DNA of 64,000 nucleotides. Source: Lachnospiraceae bacterium. Lineage in GTDB: Bacteria > Bacillota > Clostridia > Lachnospirales > Lachnospiraceae. The stretch covers positions 612,881 to 676,880 of the forward strand of contig JAKSPO010000001.1 of NCBI GenBank assembly GCA_024404675.1. The letters are read 5' to 3'. Made by a program: the position numbers and the translations under genes. Below the pieces are notes generated by a model. The model searched no databases. It was given only the letters and a program-made list of their open reading frames with translations, and had not been told where the DNA came from. Each line of letters starts with the position of its first letter. Positions within the stretch are counted from its first letter, which is position 1. This document shows positions 16,576-25,610 of this stretch, in pieces.

Positions 16576-18171
16576 TTATCTGGTAAACTGCGAAATAAAC
16601 TTCCAGGCATTCTCATTCGTATGTCTTCTGCATTCATGCACCTGTCCGCTCACACTGGCAAATGCCGTACGACATACACCGTCCTCACTGTCATAATAAC
16701 GAATGGTAAGCGTGCTGCCGCGTGACTCGTCGAATACCTTCTCCTCACGGTCCGCCTTCATTCCGTACATCGGATCCTCCCAGCTCTCCCGCTCGTCGTA
16801 ATTCACATCAAAACGCTTCTGAAGGCGATTGACCTCAGCCGCATACTGAATGCGCTCAAGACCGCTTGCCGCCTGTACCGGGAGCTCCGGCAGATGCGAG
16901 CACTCGCCGCCCGAATAAAAGATCGGTACCGAAACCGTCTTGTTCAGCTTATCACCAAGCTGCTTCCCGAAGGGATTGTTATATACCGGGAACAACGCAC
17001 TTGCCGGTGCAAGTCCTGCAAAGATTGACGGATATTCCTGGTACATATCCCATGTCTTGCCGCTTCCCATCGAGAAGCCGGAGGCATAGATACGATGCTC
17101 ATCGATAGCATAACGCTCCTTCAGGTGCGCAATGACCGAAACAACCTCGGTCGCGGTAATATTCTGATGATTCTCAAGTGCTACGTAGAGGAAACCGTAC
17201 TGATGCGCTACCGCATACCAGCCTGAGACAAAGGTAAGAAACATCGCGGAATCCCCGCCGCCGTGGAAGCCAAGAAGAAGCGGCGCCGGTCCCTTGTCAA
17301 ATGTATCCTTGTTGTAGTATGCAAAATACCCCACCTTATGGGTTTCGGTTCCCTTGTAAAGGCCTGCATTGTCCGAAGAGGTCGGCACGGTAATCACACC
17401 GGTCTCCTCAACCATATTCATTGCCTCGAAGTCCGGCTCGATTTCCATATTGCCGCACCACATCTTGAATTTCCGAACAAATGCCTTAAAATCGGCTGCA
17501 TAATCGGCCGAAGCTTTGATCAGAAGATTCTCACAGCCCGTAAAACCGGCATTTACCGCGTCGGAATTGCCGACACTGAGAATACCGATATCCTTTCTCT
17601 CGGGGCTCGGAATAACGCTTAAACGCTCCATCGAGCACATAGCGGGTGTAATCTCACCCGGTCCCCACAGGTATTCACCCTGAACTGTCTTAAGAAGATT
17701 TTTAGCGATATAGTCCGCCGAAGCACCGAAGCCGTATACATCGGCACGGAAGATTGCACCGCGGATGTTGTAGCCCTTAAATTCGCGTGTGAAGAAATCC
17801 GTAATCTCCACAATACCGTCCTGATAGAAGGGATTCATCTTCACTTCCGCAATGACAGCCGCATAAAGACCCTCATCCTCTGCTGCCCAACCGCCCTCTT
17901 TGGTCGGGTAAATGTATAAAACAGCGCCGTCCGCTGCGGCCGCAACATCGCGGAGACCGTTCGCATCAGCCCAGGCAACTGCCTCCTCCATCGTCATCGG
18001 CTTCTCTTCAAGAATCATCAGGAGCGGTGCACGAAAGGTATAATTGAGTGCCTCTCCGTCAATCTCCGACGCCGGTACATAAGCCTTCAGCTGAAATCTC
18101 TCAAAGGTATGCTCCCAACACACACCGCCGTTTGCAAGCTTTGTAACCGCCGGTCTTTCCATCATTCCCAT
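16576..18171 (-). CDS. Alpha/beta-hydrolase, probable carbohydrate esterase
   Basis: 531 residues. The N-terminal 230 residues are of no family I recognise. The C-terminal half is an alpha/beta-hydrolase of the poly(3-hydroxybutyrate) depolymerase/feruloyl esterase type: oxyanion region GFHGGGDSAM, nucleophile elbow GFSMGSG. No signal peptide is present, so it probably acts on imported acylated oligosaccharides. The start is the ATG at 18171 with GGAGG 7 bases upstream; upstream in-frame codons overlap the promoter. Co-transcription with a GH39 enzyme supports removal of acetyl or feruloyl groups from xylan fragments. Confidence 0.75.
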   Translation of the reverse strand: MGMMERPAVTKLANGGVCWEHTFERFQLKAYVPASEIDGEALNYTFRAPLLMILEEKPMTMEEAVAWADANGLRDVAAAADGAVLYIYPTKEGGWAAEDEGLYAAVIAEVKMNPFYQDGIVEITDFFTREFKGYNIRGAIFRADVYGFGASADYIAKNLLKTVQGEYLWGPGEITPAMCSMERLSVIPSPERKDIGILSVGNSDAVNAGFTGCENLLIKASADYAADFKAFVRKFKMWCGNMEIEPDFEAMNMVEETGVITVPTSSDNAGLYKGTETHKVGYFAYYNKDTFDKGPAPLLLGFHGGGDSAMFLTFVSGWYAVAHQYGFLYVALENHQNITATEVVSVIAHLKERYAIDEHRIYASGFSMGSGKTWDMYQEYPSIFAGLAPASALFPVYNNPFGKQLGDKLNKTVSVPIFYSGGECSHLPELPVQAASGLERIQYAAEVNRLQKRFDVNYDERESWEDPMYGMKADREEKVFDESRGSTLTIRYYDSEDGVCRTAFASVSGQVHECRRHTNENAWKFISQFTR

Positions 18172-18211
18172 AATAAATCCTCCAATACGTAATATTGTTC
18201 CGAACAGAATA

Positions 18212-18220
18212 ATTATATCA
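18212..18220 (-). promoter_or_regulatory. Extended -10 promoter of the esterase/GH39 operon
   Basis: TGATATAAT on the minus strand is a TGn-extended -10 box, about 40 bases before the esterase start. The -35 region is poor, as expected for an extended -10 or an activator-dependent promoter. Confidence 0.55.
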
Positions 18221-18260
18221 CAGTTCACCCCAAATTGATAGCCTTTTTTCGCCCATTTTG

Positions 18261-18346
18261 GTCCCTTGGGGACGGGGTTATGGGCTCACCCCCGAGACAA
18301 GGCTAGTGACGAATGGTCCCTTGGGGACGGGGTTAAGGGTTCACCA
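18261..18346. repeat. Tandem pair of REP-like elements (TTGGGGACGGGGTT)
   Basis: Two copies of about 31 bases start at 18261 and 18316, 55 bases apart. Both read GTCCCTTGGGGACGGGGTTA and then diverge. Each can form a short GTCCC/GGGAC hairpin, and the first also GGGGT/ACCCC. The core is shared with the outer end of the palindrome at 7116. An open frame across them is an artefact of the repeat. Confidence 0.7.
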
Positions 18347-18395
18347 CCCGGAGCAAGACCACATCCCCCACAAAAGCATCCCCCGCGAAAGCATC

Positions 18396-18438
18396 AAAAA
18401 AGCGTATGAAGAAAATGCCCGCGGCACTCTCCATACGC
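18396..18438 (-). terminator. Intrinsic terminator of the AGCS symporter gene
   Basis: Arms GCGTATG / CATACGC (18402-18408, 18432-18438) enclosing a second small TGCC/GGCA hairpin, then six T residues on the minus strand. It lies 15 bases after the stop codon. Confidence 0.75.
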
Positions 18439-18453
18439 CCTTTTAGAAACTCT

Positions 18454-19989
18454 TTAGTTTTCGCCGTTTCTGATTGCTTCGGCATTCGCAGCCTGAATCT
18501 GCGGATCATAGGAAACAAGCGGCTCTACATCGACGCCCTTAAAATGACGATCCTTGTAGTTCTTCGTAATTCGATATACAAGCGGTGCCATCGCTACCAC
18601 ACCGATCAGGTTCGGAATCATCATGAAACCGTTGAAGGTATCGGAAATATCCCATGCAAGGGAGGAAGTCATAACCGCACCGGATACCGTCATCAGCGTA
18701 AAGAAGATGCAGTAAGGCTTCACCCACGCCTCACCGAACAGGTACTCGATTGCCTTGCTGCCGTACTGGGACCAGCCAAGAACGGTCGTGAAGGCGAACA
18801 AAAACATTGCAACCGCAACGAACATCTCGCCGGGGTTACCGAAGTATTTGCCGAAGGTTGCCGCAACAAGCGTAGCATCATCGGTTCCCTCCGCAACCAG
18901 GCCGGTAGCAAGATCGATTTTACCGGAAGCAAGAACAATAATTGCAGTCATCGTACATACGATAATGGTATCAAAGAACACCTCAAAGATACCCCACATA
19001 CCCTGACGAACAGGCTCTTTAACATTGGACGCGGAATGAACCATAACCGAGGAACCAAGACCGGCCTCGTTCGAGAACACACCACGCTTAAAGCCCTGCG
19101 AAACAACCGTTTTGATAAATGCGCCAAATGTACCGCCGGCAACTGCCTTCAGGCTGAACGCATACTTGAAAATCGCACCGAAAATCGCACCAAGCTTGCC
19201 AAAATTCAGGCAAATGATTACGATACCGCCAAGCAGATATACAACAGACATCAACGGAACAATACGCTCCGCAACCTTTGCAATTCTCTGAAGACCGCCG
19301 ACAATAATAATTGCGGCAAGAATCAGAATCACAAAGCCGATTCCCCAGTTAATCAAAGAAACGCCGGCAAATTCGGGAGCCTTAACATTCGCAAAAAATG
19401 CCGACTTCACATTCAGAACGATCTTATTGACCTGTCCCATATTACCGATACCGAAGGATGCCAGAACCGCAAAAATCGCGAAAAGAACGGCAAGAACCTT
19501 TCCGATATACTTCATGCCCGGCTTAGCGCCAAGACCATCCTCCAGATAGTACATTGCACCGCCGCACCATGCACCCGCAGCATTCTTTCTGCGGAAATAG
19601 ATTCCGAGCACATTCTCAGAGTAGTTCGTCATCATACCGAAAAATGCTGCAAACCACATCCAGAATACCGCGCCCGGACCACCGATACAGATTGCTCCCG
19701 CTACACCGGCAATATTACCGGTACCGATAGTTGCGGACAGCGCCGTACAAAGCGCCTGGAACTGAGAGATTGAATGAAGATCAGCTTTATGCTTAGCGGT
19801 AGCGCCGCCGCCGAATACGCGGCCGATCGTTTCCTTCATCCAGTGACGAAAATGTGTTACCTGGAAGAACAAGGTAACAATTGTCATAAAAATACCGACG
19901 AAAATCAACAGATATACACCGAACTTACTCCATATGAAGTCATTCAGTGTTCCGTTGATTTCTTCCAATTGATTCAAAAAATCCGACAT
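18454..19989 (-). CDS. AGCS-family sodium:amino-acid symporter
   Basis: 511 residues with about ten hydrophobic helices and the family signature ATIGTGNIAGVAGAICIGGP near the N-terminus, as well as FSNEAGLGSS. AGCS carriers (AlsT, DagA, AgcS) take up alanine or glycine with Na+; some prefer glutamine. The start ATG at 19989 follows AAGGAGT. It is a single-gene transcript with its own consensus promoter, two dyads and a terminator. Use of a sodium gradient fits the antiporter operon at the left edge. Confidence 0.9.
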   Translation of the reverse strand: MSDFLNQLEEINGTLNDFIWSKFGVYLLIFVGIFMTIVTLFFQVTHFRHWMKETIGRVFGGGATAKHKADLHSISQFQALCTALSATIGTGNIAGVAGAICIGGPGAVFWMWFAAFFGMMTNYSENVLGIYFRRKNAAGAWCGGAMYYLEDGLGAKPGMKYIGKVLAVLFAIFAVLASFGIGNMGQVNKIVLNVKSAFFANVKAPEFAGVSLINWGIGFVILILAAIIIVGGLQRIAKVAERIVPLMSVVYLLGGIVIICLNFGKLGAIFGAIFKYAFSLKAVAGGTFGAFIKTVVSQGFKRGVFSNEAGLGSSVMVHSASNVKEPVRQGMWGIFEVFFDTIIVCTMTAIIVLASGKIDLATGLVAEGTDDATLVAATFGKYFGNPGEMFVAVAMFLFAFTTVLGWSQYGSKAIEYLFGEAWVKPYCIFFTLMTVSGAVMTSSLAWDISDTFNGFMMIPNLIGVVAMAPLVYRITKNYKDRHFKGVDVEPLVSYDPQIQAANAEAIRNGEN

Positions 19990-20050
19990 ACTGGTACTCC
20001 TTATAGGTTTCTGTCGCCGAAAAGCTTCCCTTCCCGGCGTCTGTCACTTT

Positions 20051-20111
20051 AACACAGCACTGTGTTATCAAATTACTGTAACAGTATATAGTATTCCAAA
20101 GAAAAAATCAA
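20051..20111 (-). promoter_or_regulatory. Promoter of the AGCS gene with two operator-like dyads
   Basis: Minus-strand TTGATT (20106-20111), 17-base spacer, TATACT (20083-20088). A dyad TACTGTAACAGTA (20074-20086) overlaps the -10 box. A second, AACACAGCACTGTGTT (20051-20066), lies just downstream of the likely transcription start. Both positions suit repression. The first dyad is shared with the gene for the neighbouring SSS symporter. Confidence 0.65.
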
Positions 20112-20474
20112 GAAAAAGGAACAAAGAATAACAGAACCTTCGTATCTTTCTTAGCTGTCACGAAGTCTCCCCTCCTATCATGCCTAAAAAAACACTCCGT
20201 TGATTTGGTACGAGAAGCAAAACATTCGGAATCCAGTACCAACCAAAGTCACAGAAGTTTGTGTAATGAAAAGACCGAGTGGCTCAGATCAATTCTGAAA
20301 CACTCGGTCGCATGATTCATCACGGTTATCTCACAGCCCCAACGGAAACTATTTCTGTAACATTTGAGTCAGAACACATTTCCCACTACATTTCACCGTC
20401 CCCACAACAAAAGAACCGGTAGCGATGCTTTCGCGCCGCTGCCGGTTCTGAATCCTATCATATATAGAATTATA
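20112..20474. other. Intergenic stretch with several stem-loops and no gene
   Basis: About 360 bases between two symporter genes. Contents: TTGGTAC/GTACCAA arms around 20203-20242, a 9-bp stem GACCGAGTG/CACTCGGTC (20273-20309) with a nested TCAGA/TCTGA stem and TTTT on the minus strand, and the terminator at 20409-20449. A small minus-strand RNA ending at 20269 is possible but unsupported by a promoter. Confidence 0.4.
20409..20449 (-). terminator. Terminator of the SSS symporter gene
   Basis: Long stem AGAACCGGTAGCG / CGCTGCCGGTTCT (one G-T pair) with a 12-base loop, followed by TTTT on the minus strand, 26 bases after the stop codon. Confidence 0.75.
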
Positions 20475-22058
20475 CTATTTCTCCTGAAGACGCTCGCTCT
20501 GCTTAACGGTTGCAGTGTACTGCTTCTCGAAGCAGGCGAAGATCTCCTCGGTCTTCTCCTTATCCTTCTTAGTGAACGCACTGACAATCGGAACGATGAT
20601 CAGGCCACCAACCATAGCGAATACACCGGAGTGAAGAGATGTCTTAAACATCAGACCGAAGAACGGTCCCCATGCTGCTACATCAATCTTCATCATTGAC
20701 ACTACAAACTGGAAGATTGCAAGACCGGTACCCCATGCAAAGCATACAACGGTTGCTGCCTTGGAAACACCCTTCCAGTACAGACCGTAGAGGTAAGGCG
20801 CAAGGAATGCACCAGCAAGACCGCCCCAGCTTACACCCATCATCTGTGCAATGAAGGTAACACCCGGGTTAGCATCCTTTACCACCGCGATAACAGCAGA
20901 AACCAGAATGAAGAATACGATGAAGATTCTCATAACAAATACCTGCTTCTTCTCGGTCATCTCCTTCTTGCTTGCAGGCTTGATAACGTCAAGCGTAAAG
21001 GTGGAGCTTGAAGTAAGTACCAGCGAAGAAAGCGTGGACATCGATGCGGAAAGAACCAATACGATTACGATTGCGATAATAATCGGTGCAAGGGTAGAAA
21101 GCATGGAAGGAACAATGGTATCAAAAAGAGGCTTGCCTTCCGGACTGAACTTGATCTTGTCTGCATACAGACGACCGAAGCCACCGAGGAAGTAGCAGCC
21201 ACCGGCTACGATAATAGCAAATACGGTGGAAATCACGGTACCCTTATGGATATCGTTCTCGCTCTTGATTGCATAGAACTTACCAACCATCTGCGGAAGA
21301 CCCCAGGTACCAAGAGAGGTAAGCATAACTACGAACAGAAGGAACAGCGGATCCGGTCCGAGGAAGGAGGTATATGCACCGCCGGTCCAACCCTCTGCGG
21401 GAATTGCAGAAAGCTTCTGTGTAGCCTCAAGCAGACCACCGTTCTGGTTAAGAACTGCAAGAATAACTGCGGTGATACCGATGAGCATGATAATACCCTG
21501 AATGAAGTCGTTGATTGCAGTCGCCATATAACCGCCAACGATTACGTAGATACCGGTCAGAACAGCCATGATTGCGATAACTACCCAGTAAGGAATATCG
21601 AAAACCAAACCGAACAGGGAGGAAAGACCGTTATACAAAGATGCGGTATAAGGAATCAGGAATACGAATACGATGATGGAAGCCGTAACCTTAAGCGGTA
21701 CGGAATTGAAACGCTTTCCGAAGAAATCAGGCATCGTCTTCGCATCAATGTGCTGTGTCATAACACGGGTTCTTCTACCAAGAATATTCCAGGCAAGAAG
21801 GGAGCCGATAAAGGCATTACCGAGTCCTGCCCAGGTAGAAGCAAGACCGAACTGCCAGCCAAACTGTCCGGCGTAACCTACGAAGATTACAGCGGAGAAA
21901 TAAGAGGTTCCGAAGGCAAATGCGGTAAGCCACGGGCCTACGCCTCTGCCGCCGAGCACGAAACCGTTTACATCGGCAGCGTGCTTTCTGGTGTACATTC
22001 CTACGCCAACCATGATAGCGAAGAAGACAACCAGCATTGCGATAGTCATCGGGATCAT
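20475..22058 (-). CDS. SSS-family sodium:solute symporter
   Basis: 527 residues with about 13 transmembrane helices and family segments such as GFVLGGRGVGPWLTAFAFGTSYFSAVIFVGYAG and GGYMATAINDFIQG. SSS carriers import proline, pantothenate, monocarboxylates or sugars with Na+; the substrate cannot be fixed from sequence. The start is the ATG at 22058 after AAAGGAA; a longer reading would run through the leader. It lies directly downstream of an acyl-CoA ligase gene with a shared operator motif, so a carboxylic acid is a reasonable guess. Confidence 0.88.
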   Translation of the reverse strand: MIPMTIAMLVVFFAIMVGVGMYTRKHAADVNGFVLGGRGVGPWLTAFAFGTSYFSAVIFVGYAGQFGWQFGLASTWAGLGNAFIGSLLAWNILGRRTRVMTQHIDAKTMPDFFGKRFNSVPLKVTASIIVFVFLIPYTASLYNGLSSLFGLVFDIPYWVVIAIMAVLTGIYVIVGGYMATAINDFIQGIIMLIGITAVILAVLNQNGGLLEATQKLSAIPAEGWTGGAYTSFLGPDPLFLLFVVMLTSLGTWGLPQMVGKFYAIKSENDIHKGTVISTVFAIIVAGGCYFLGGFGRLYADKIKFSPEGKPLFDTIVPSMLSTLAPIIIAIVIVLVLSASMSTLSSLVLTSSSTFTLDVIKPASKKEMTEKKQVFVMRIFIVFFILVSAVIAVVKDANPGVTFIAQMMGVSWGGLAGAFLAPYLYGLYWKGVSKAATVVCFAWGTGLAIFQFVVSMMKIDVAAWGPFFGLMFKTSLHSGVFAMVGGLIIVPIVSAFTKKDKEKTEEIFACFEKQYTATVKQSERLQEK

Positions 22059-22077
22059 AAAAATTCCTTTCCGCTCC

Positions 22078-22092
22078 AAACTGTTACAGTTT
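22078..22092. promoter_or_regulatory. Operator-like dyad upstream of the SSS symporter gene
   Basis: Perfect 15-base dyad AAACTGTTACAGTTT, 20 bases upstream of the start codon. Its core ACTGT-N-ACAGT is the same as in the AGCS promoter dyad. Confidence 0.55.
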
Positions 22093-22121
22093 AGAGTCTT
22101 AAAGTTTTGTTTTATAAATAT

Positions 22122-22147
22122 CTGCCGTACGACGCCGCGCACGGCAG
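22122..22147 (-). other. Hairpin between the acyl-CoA ligase and symporter genes
   Basis: Arms CTGCCGT / ACGGCAG with a 12-base GC-rich loop, 23 bases after the ligase stop. There is no T-run, so it is an inefficient terminator or an mRNA-processing or stability structure. Confidence 0.4.
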
Positions 22148-22169
22148 GCATTTTCTGTAATTACGGCAC

Positions 22170-23798
22170 TTACTTAATCTGTGCCTCAACCAGGCTTCCG
22201 CCGCAGAACTGTTTCCGAAGCTTCGGCTTCTCAATCTTTCCGGTAGGATTTCTCGGAACGTCCATGAATACAATCTTCCTCGGGCGCTTATATCTGGGCA
22301 GATTCAGACAGAACTCGTTAACCTCATCCTCAGTCATAGTCATGCCTTCCTTCACCTGAATGACAGCAAGCGTAACCTCGCCGAGACGCTCATCCGGAAC
22401 ACCGATTACCGCTACATCGGCAATCTTTCCGTTGGCGCGAAGATAATCCTCAATCTGAACGGGATAGATATTCTCGCCACCCATGATGATAACGTCCTTC
22501 TTGCGGTCAACGAGGTAGTAAAAGCCCTCCTCGTCCTGCTTTGCCATATCACCGGTATAAAGCCAGCCATCTTCCGAAAGAACGGCAATGGTTGCTGCCT
22601 CATCCTTGTAATAGCACTTCATGACGCCGGCGCCTCGAACCGCAAGCTCACCGACCTCACCTTTCTTTACACTCTTCCGGTTCTCGTCTACGATATCACA
22701 CTCCCAGCCATATCCGGGAACGCCGATTGCGCCAACCTTGTGAATATTCTCTACGCCAAGGTGAACACAGCCAGGTCCGATGGACTCGGAAAGACCGTAG
22801 TTCGTGTCATACTCATGATTCGGAAAATGCTCCTTCCAGCGCTTGATTAAACTCGGAGGAACCGGCTGCGCACCAATGTGCATCAGGCGCCACTGGGAAA
22901 GATTGTAATTCTCCTTCTTCAGCTCACCGCGGTCAAGCGTGTCAAGAATATCCTGTGCCCACGGCACAAGCAGCCACGCAATGGTAGCCTTCTCTCTGGA
23001 AATCGTCTCCAAAATCCACTCGGGCTTAACGCCGCGAAGCAGAACCGCTTTGCTCGCGCTTACAAGACTTCCGAACCAGTGCATCTTCGCACCGGTATGA
23101 TAGAGCGGCGGAATGCAGAGAAATACATCGTCTCTTGTCTGTCCGTGATGCTTCTGTTCACAATCGCAGGAATGCATCAGTGCACGGTGTGCATGCAGAA
23201 TCGCCTTCGGGAAGCCTGTGGTACCGGACGAAAAGTATATCGCAGCATCATCGTCGTCCGTCAGTGCGATGCCCGGATTCTTCGAGGTACAGTATGCGGA
23301 ATATTTCTCATAGCTGTCGGCAAATGACGGGCAGTCCTCACCAACATAGAACAGCTGCCGTACCTTCGGGATGCGCTCAACAATATCCTCGATACGTCCG
23401 GTAAATTCCGGTCCGAATACGAGAATCGAGCAGTCCGCAAGATCCAGACAGTATTTGATTTCTTCTGCTGTGTAGCGATAGTTCATCGGAACGGCAAGCG
23501 CACCGGTCTTCAGCACGCCGAAGTAAATAGGAAGCCACTCGAGACAGTTCATCAGAAGAATCGCAACCTTATCACCGCGCTGCACGCCGCGGCTTAAAAG
23601 AAGGTTGGCAAAGCGGTTGGATTTCCGGTCGAAATCCTCCCAGGTCATCTCTCTGCGATACTTCTCATCGCGATCACTTTCTATTAATTCATACTCACGC
23701 CAGGTTCTGCTCTTCTGCTCTGCGGGGTTAATCTCAACCAGGCAGACATCATTCGGATACAGCGCGGCATTTCTTACCAGATAATCAGTTATCGGCAT
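22170..23798 (-). CDS. AMP-forming acyl-CoA ligase (ANL superfamily)
   Basis: 542 residues with the ANL motifs: P-loop YFSSGTTGFPKA, YGLSESIG (A5), GWLYTGDMAK (A7), DRKKDVIIMGGENIYP (A8) and the catalytic lysine region PTGKIEKPKLRK (A10). The enzyme activates a carboxylate with ATP to an acyl-adenylate and transfers it to CoA. The substrate is unknown; the sequence is closest in feel to medium-chain or aryl acid ligases. Start ATG 23798 follows GGAGGAGG. The next gene downstream is an SSS symporter, suggesting uptake plus activation of an organic acid. Confidence 0.88.
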   Translation of the reverse strand: MPITDYLVRNAALYPNDVCLVEINPAEQKSRTWREYELIESDRDEKYRREMTWEDFDRKSNRFANLLLSRGVQRGDKVAILLMNCLEWLPIYFGVLKTGALAVPMNYRYTAEEIKYCLDLADCSILVFGPEFTGRIEDIVERIPKVRQLFYVGEDCPSFADSYEKYSAYCTSKNPGIALTDDDDAAIYFSSGTTGFPKAILHAHRALMHSCDCEQKHHGQTRDDVFLCIPPLYHTGAKMHWFGSLVSASKAVLLRGVKPEWILETISREKATIAWLLVPWAQDILDTLDRGELKKENYNLSQWRLMHIGAQPVPPSLIKRWKEHFPNHEYDTNYGLSESIGPGCVHLGVENIHKVGAIGVPGYGWECDIVDENRKSVKKGEVGELAVRGAGVMKCYYKDEAATIAVLSEDGWLYTGDMAKQDEEGFYYLVDRKKDVIIMGGENIYPVQIEDYLRANGKIADVAVIGVPDERLGEVTLAVIQVKEGMTMTEDEVNEFCLNLPRYKRPRKIVFMDVPRNPTGKIEKPKLRKQFCGGSLVEAQIK

Positions 23799-23822
23799 AT
23801 CAAATCCTCCTCCGTAAATCCC

Positions 23823-23911
23823 GTTACAGTGTTTGAAAAGTGGCCATTCGAAGGCCTTCTTCGAAACATCTGCAATGTATAGATTTTAACACTTCGACGC
23901 AATGAAGTCAA
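23823..23911 (-). promoter_or_regulatory. Promoter of the acyl-CoA ligase gene, with a degenerate dyad in the leader
   Basis: Minus-strand TTGACT (23906-23911), 17-base spacer, TAAAAT (23883-23888). In the leader, ACTGTAACGGG (23820-23830 region) matches the ACTGT-N-ACAGT dyad of the two symporter genes at 9 of 11 positions. A GAAGGCCTTC palindrome lies at about 23849-23858. Confidence 0.6.
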
Positions 23912-23945
23912 GCGCATTTCGGTTGATTTCCGCTACGAACACATG

Positions 23946-23984
23946 AAAAAATGCCCCCTCGAAGCGCTGTCCGAAGGGGCATTT
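23946..23984 (-). terminator. Intrinsic terminator of the GH43 gene
   Basis: Arms AAATGCCCC / GGGGCATTT (23949-23957, 23976-23984) with a six-base T-run on the minus strand, 14 bases after the stop codon. Confidence 0.8.
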
Positions 23985-23997
23985 CATAAGTCATGTT

Positions 23998-25584
23998 TTA
24001 TTTTTCGAAGCTCCAGCTATTCCACTCGTATCCACTGCCTGCGAAGATGAAATATACATCGTGCACGCCGGTAACCTTAGAAAGGAATGCCGTCGAAACC
24101 TTGCCGTCCTTTACAGGAAGGTAAGCCACATCGGTTCCGTTCATACGATCATCGATACGAACACATACTGCACCGTCTTTTGTACCATTTGCAGTGAAGC
24201 TACCACTGAAGGTGCCGGCACCGTCCTCACCGAAATCAACGCCCGCAACCATCATCCAGTCACCGTTATCGATATCGCTAACTGCCATAACGCCGGAGCC
24301 GTATTTCTTCGCATTCTCATCCTTAGGAGCGGTGCTGATACCCCCCATCGTGGACATCGTAGCTGCAGGTACCTCACGGTACGGATTGAAGCTCTTCAGC
24401 TGTGCAATACCCATCTTCGTTCCCTTGCCCATAGCAATGGAGCCGTCCTCTTGAAGTTCAAGCGGATCAATGTGGGTACAACGGTATCCACCGCCGGTAT
24501 GAAGCGGTGCATCAAGAATCTGGGAATGGTAGGTAATATAATACTTGCCTTCAAACTCGAAGATACAGTGATGGTTGTTTCCGCCGGGACCAAAATAGCT
24601 TCCGGGGTTCTTAAGAATCGCACCCTGATAAGTGAACGGGCCGTAAGGACTGTCGGAGGTCATGTAGCAGATCTGGCCGTTCGCAAGGTTGTATTTGCCG
24701 GCATTCTCATGTCCGTCAACATTGAAGTTACTGCAGTAGCTGTAATAGTATTTGTCTCCGATATGATTGATTCCGGAATCCTCGAAAAGGAACGGCGGAT
24801 CAATAGAAACAGGCTCACCGACGATAGAAATCATATCGTCTCCGAGCTTCACCATTCTTGCGGTACCGGGATGCTCAAACTGGTTGTTCGGAACACCGCC
24901 GCCGAAATAGATATAAGCCTGTCCGTCATCATCCACCCATACCGCCGGATCGAAAAGCCATGCAACGTTTGCACAGTTCGGTGTTGCACGGGAGATCAAT
25001 GCCTTGTTGATCGGGTCGGTAAAGGGACCAATCGGGCTGTCAGCGCTCAGAACGCCGATGCCGTTACCGCTGTTCGCGAAATACAGAAAGAACTTCATCT
25101 TGCCGTCAACTTCCTTGCAGGCTGCTGCCGGAGCCCAGGAATTGCCGCCCCATTTTGCCGCACCCTTGGCACCTGCTGCCAGAATGGAGCCATGGTCGGT
25201 CCAGTTTACCATATCGTCCGATGAAATAACATTAAGGGTATTAATCTTAGCATAGCTGTTCGCCTTCGGCTGGCCGTCTGCTGTCGTCTCAATCACATCG
25301 CCTGTCATATACAGATATACGCGGCCGTCATATACAAGGGCATAGGGGTCTGCGCCAAAGCGCTGCGTCATAACCGGGTTATGCATGGCCGGTGCCTTTA
25401 AGGTCATGGAAAGAGACATATTTCCGAAAATCTCGCTCCAGTTCTTCGCTGCCTCCGCCGTCGGAGTAACCGAAGGTGTAACAGTGGGTGTTGTGTCATT
25501 CATTGTCTTATCCTCCCTGCAGCCGCACAATAAAAGCGCGGTTCCTATTATTGCTATTATACTACATATTTTCCAATTTTTCAT
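23998..25584 (-). CDS. GH43-like lipoprotein glycosidase with C-terminal carbohydrate-binding-like domain
   Basis: 528 residues. A signal peptide ends in a lipobox (LLLCGC), so the protein is lipid-anchored outside the cell, after a short Thr/Pro linker. A five-bladed propeller of the GH43 type follows: Asp in FGADPYALVYDG, the segment WLFDPAVWVDDDGQAYIYFGGG and FEDSGINHIGDKYYYSYC. These are consistent with catalytic Asp/Glu residues of arabinofuranosidase/xylosidase enzymes. The last 130 residues look like a CBM6-type beta-sandwich. It probably trims arabinoxylan side chains at the surface. The ATG at 25584 follows AGAGGA, 26 bases after the ABC-F gene. Confidence 0.82.
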   Translation of the reverse strand: MKNWKICSIIAIIGTALLLCGCREDKTMNDTTPTVTPSVTPTAEAAKNWSEIFGNMSLSMTLKAPAMHNPVMTQRFGADPYALVYDGRVYLYMTGDVIETTADGQPKANSYAKINTLNVISSDDMVNWTDHGSILAAGAKGAAKWGGNSWAPAAACKEVDGKMKFFLYFANSGNGIGVLSADSPIGPFTDPINKALISRATPNCANVAWLFDPAVWVDDDGQAYIYFGGGVPNNQFEHPGTARMVKLGDDMISIVGEPVSIDPPFLFEDSGINHIGDKYYYSYCSNFNVDGHENAGKYNLANGQICYMTSDSPYGPFTYQGAILKNPGSYFGPGGNNHHCIFEFEGKYYITYHSQILDAPLHTGGGYRCTHIDPLELQEDGSIAMGKGTKMGIAQLKSFNPYREVPAATMSTMGGISTAPKDENAKKYGSGVMAVSDIDNGDWMMVAGVDFGEDGAGTFSGSFTANGTKDGAVCVRIDDRMNGTDVAYLPVKDGKVSTAFLSKVTGVHDVYFIFAGSGYEWNSWSFEK

Positions 25585-25610
25585 TCAAAAAATCCTCTTT
25601 TTCCAAAAAG

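Noticed and set aside
18258..18446. Short plus-strand open frame starting MVPWGRGYG
   Set aside because: It is a translation of the tandem REP-like repeats and has no ribosome site.
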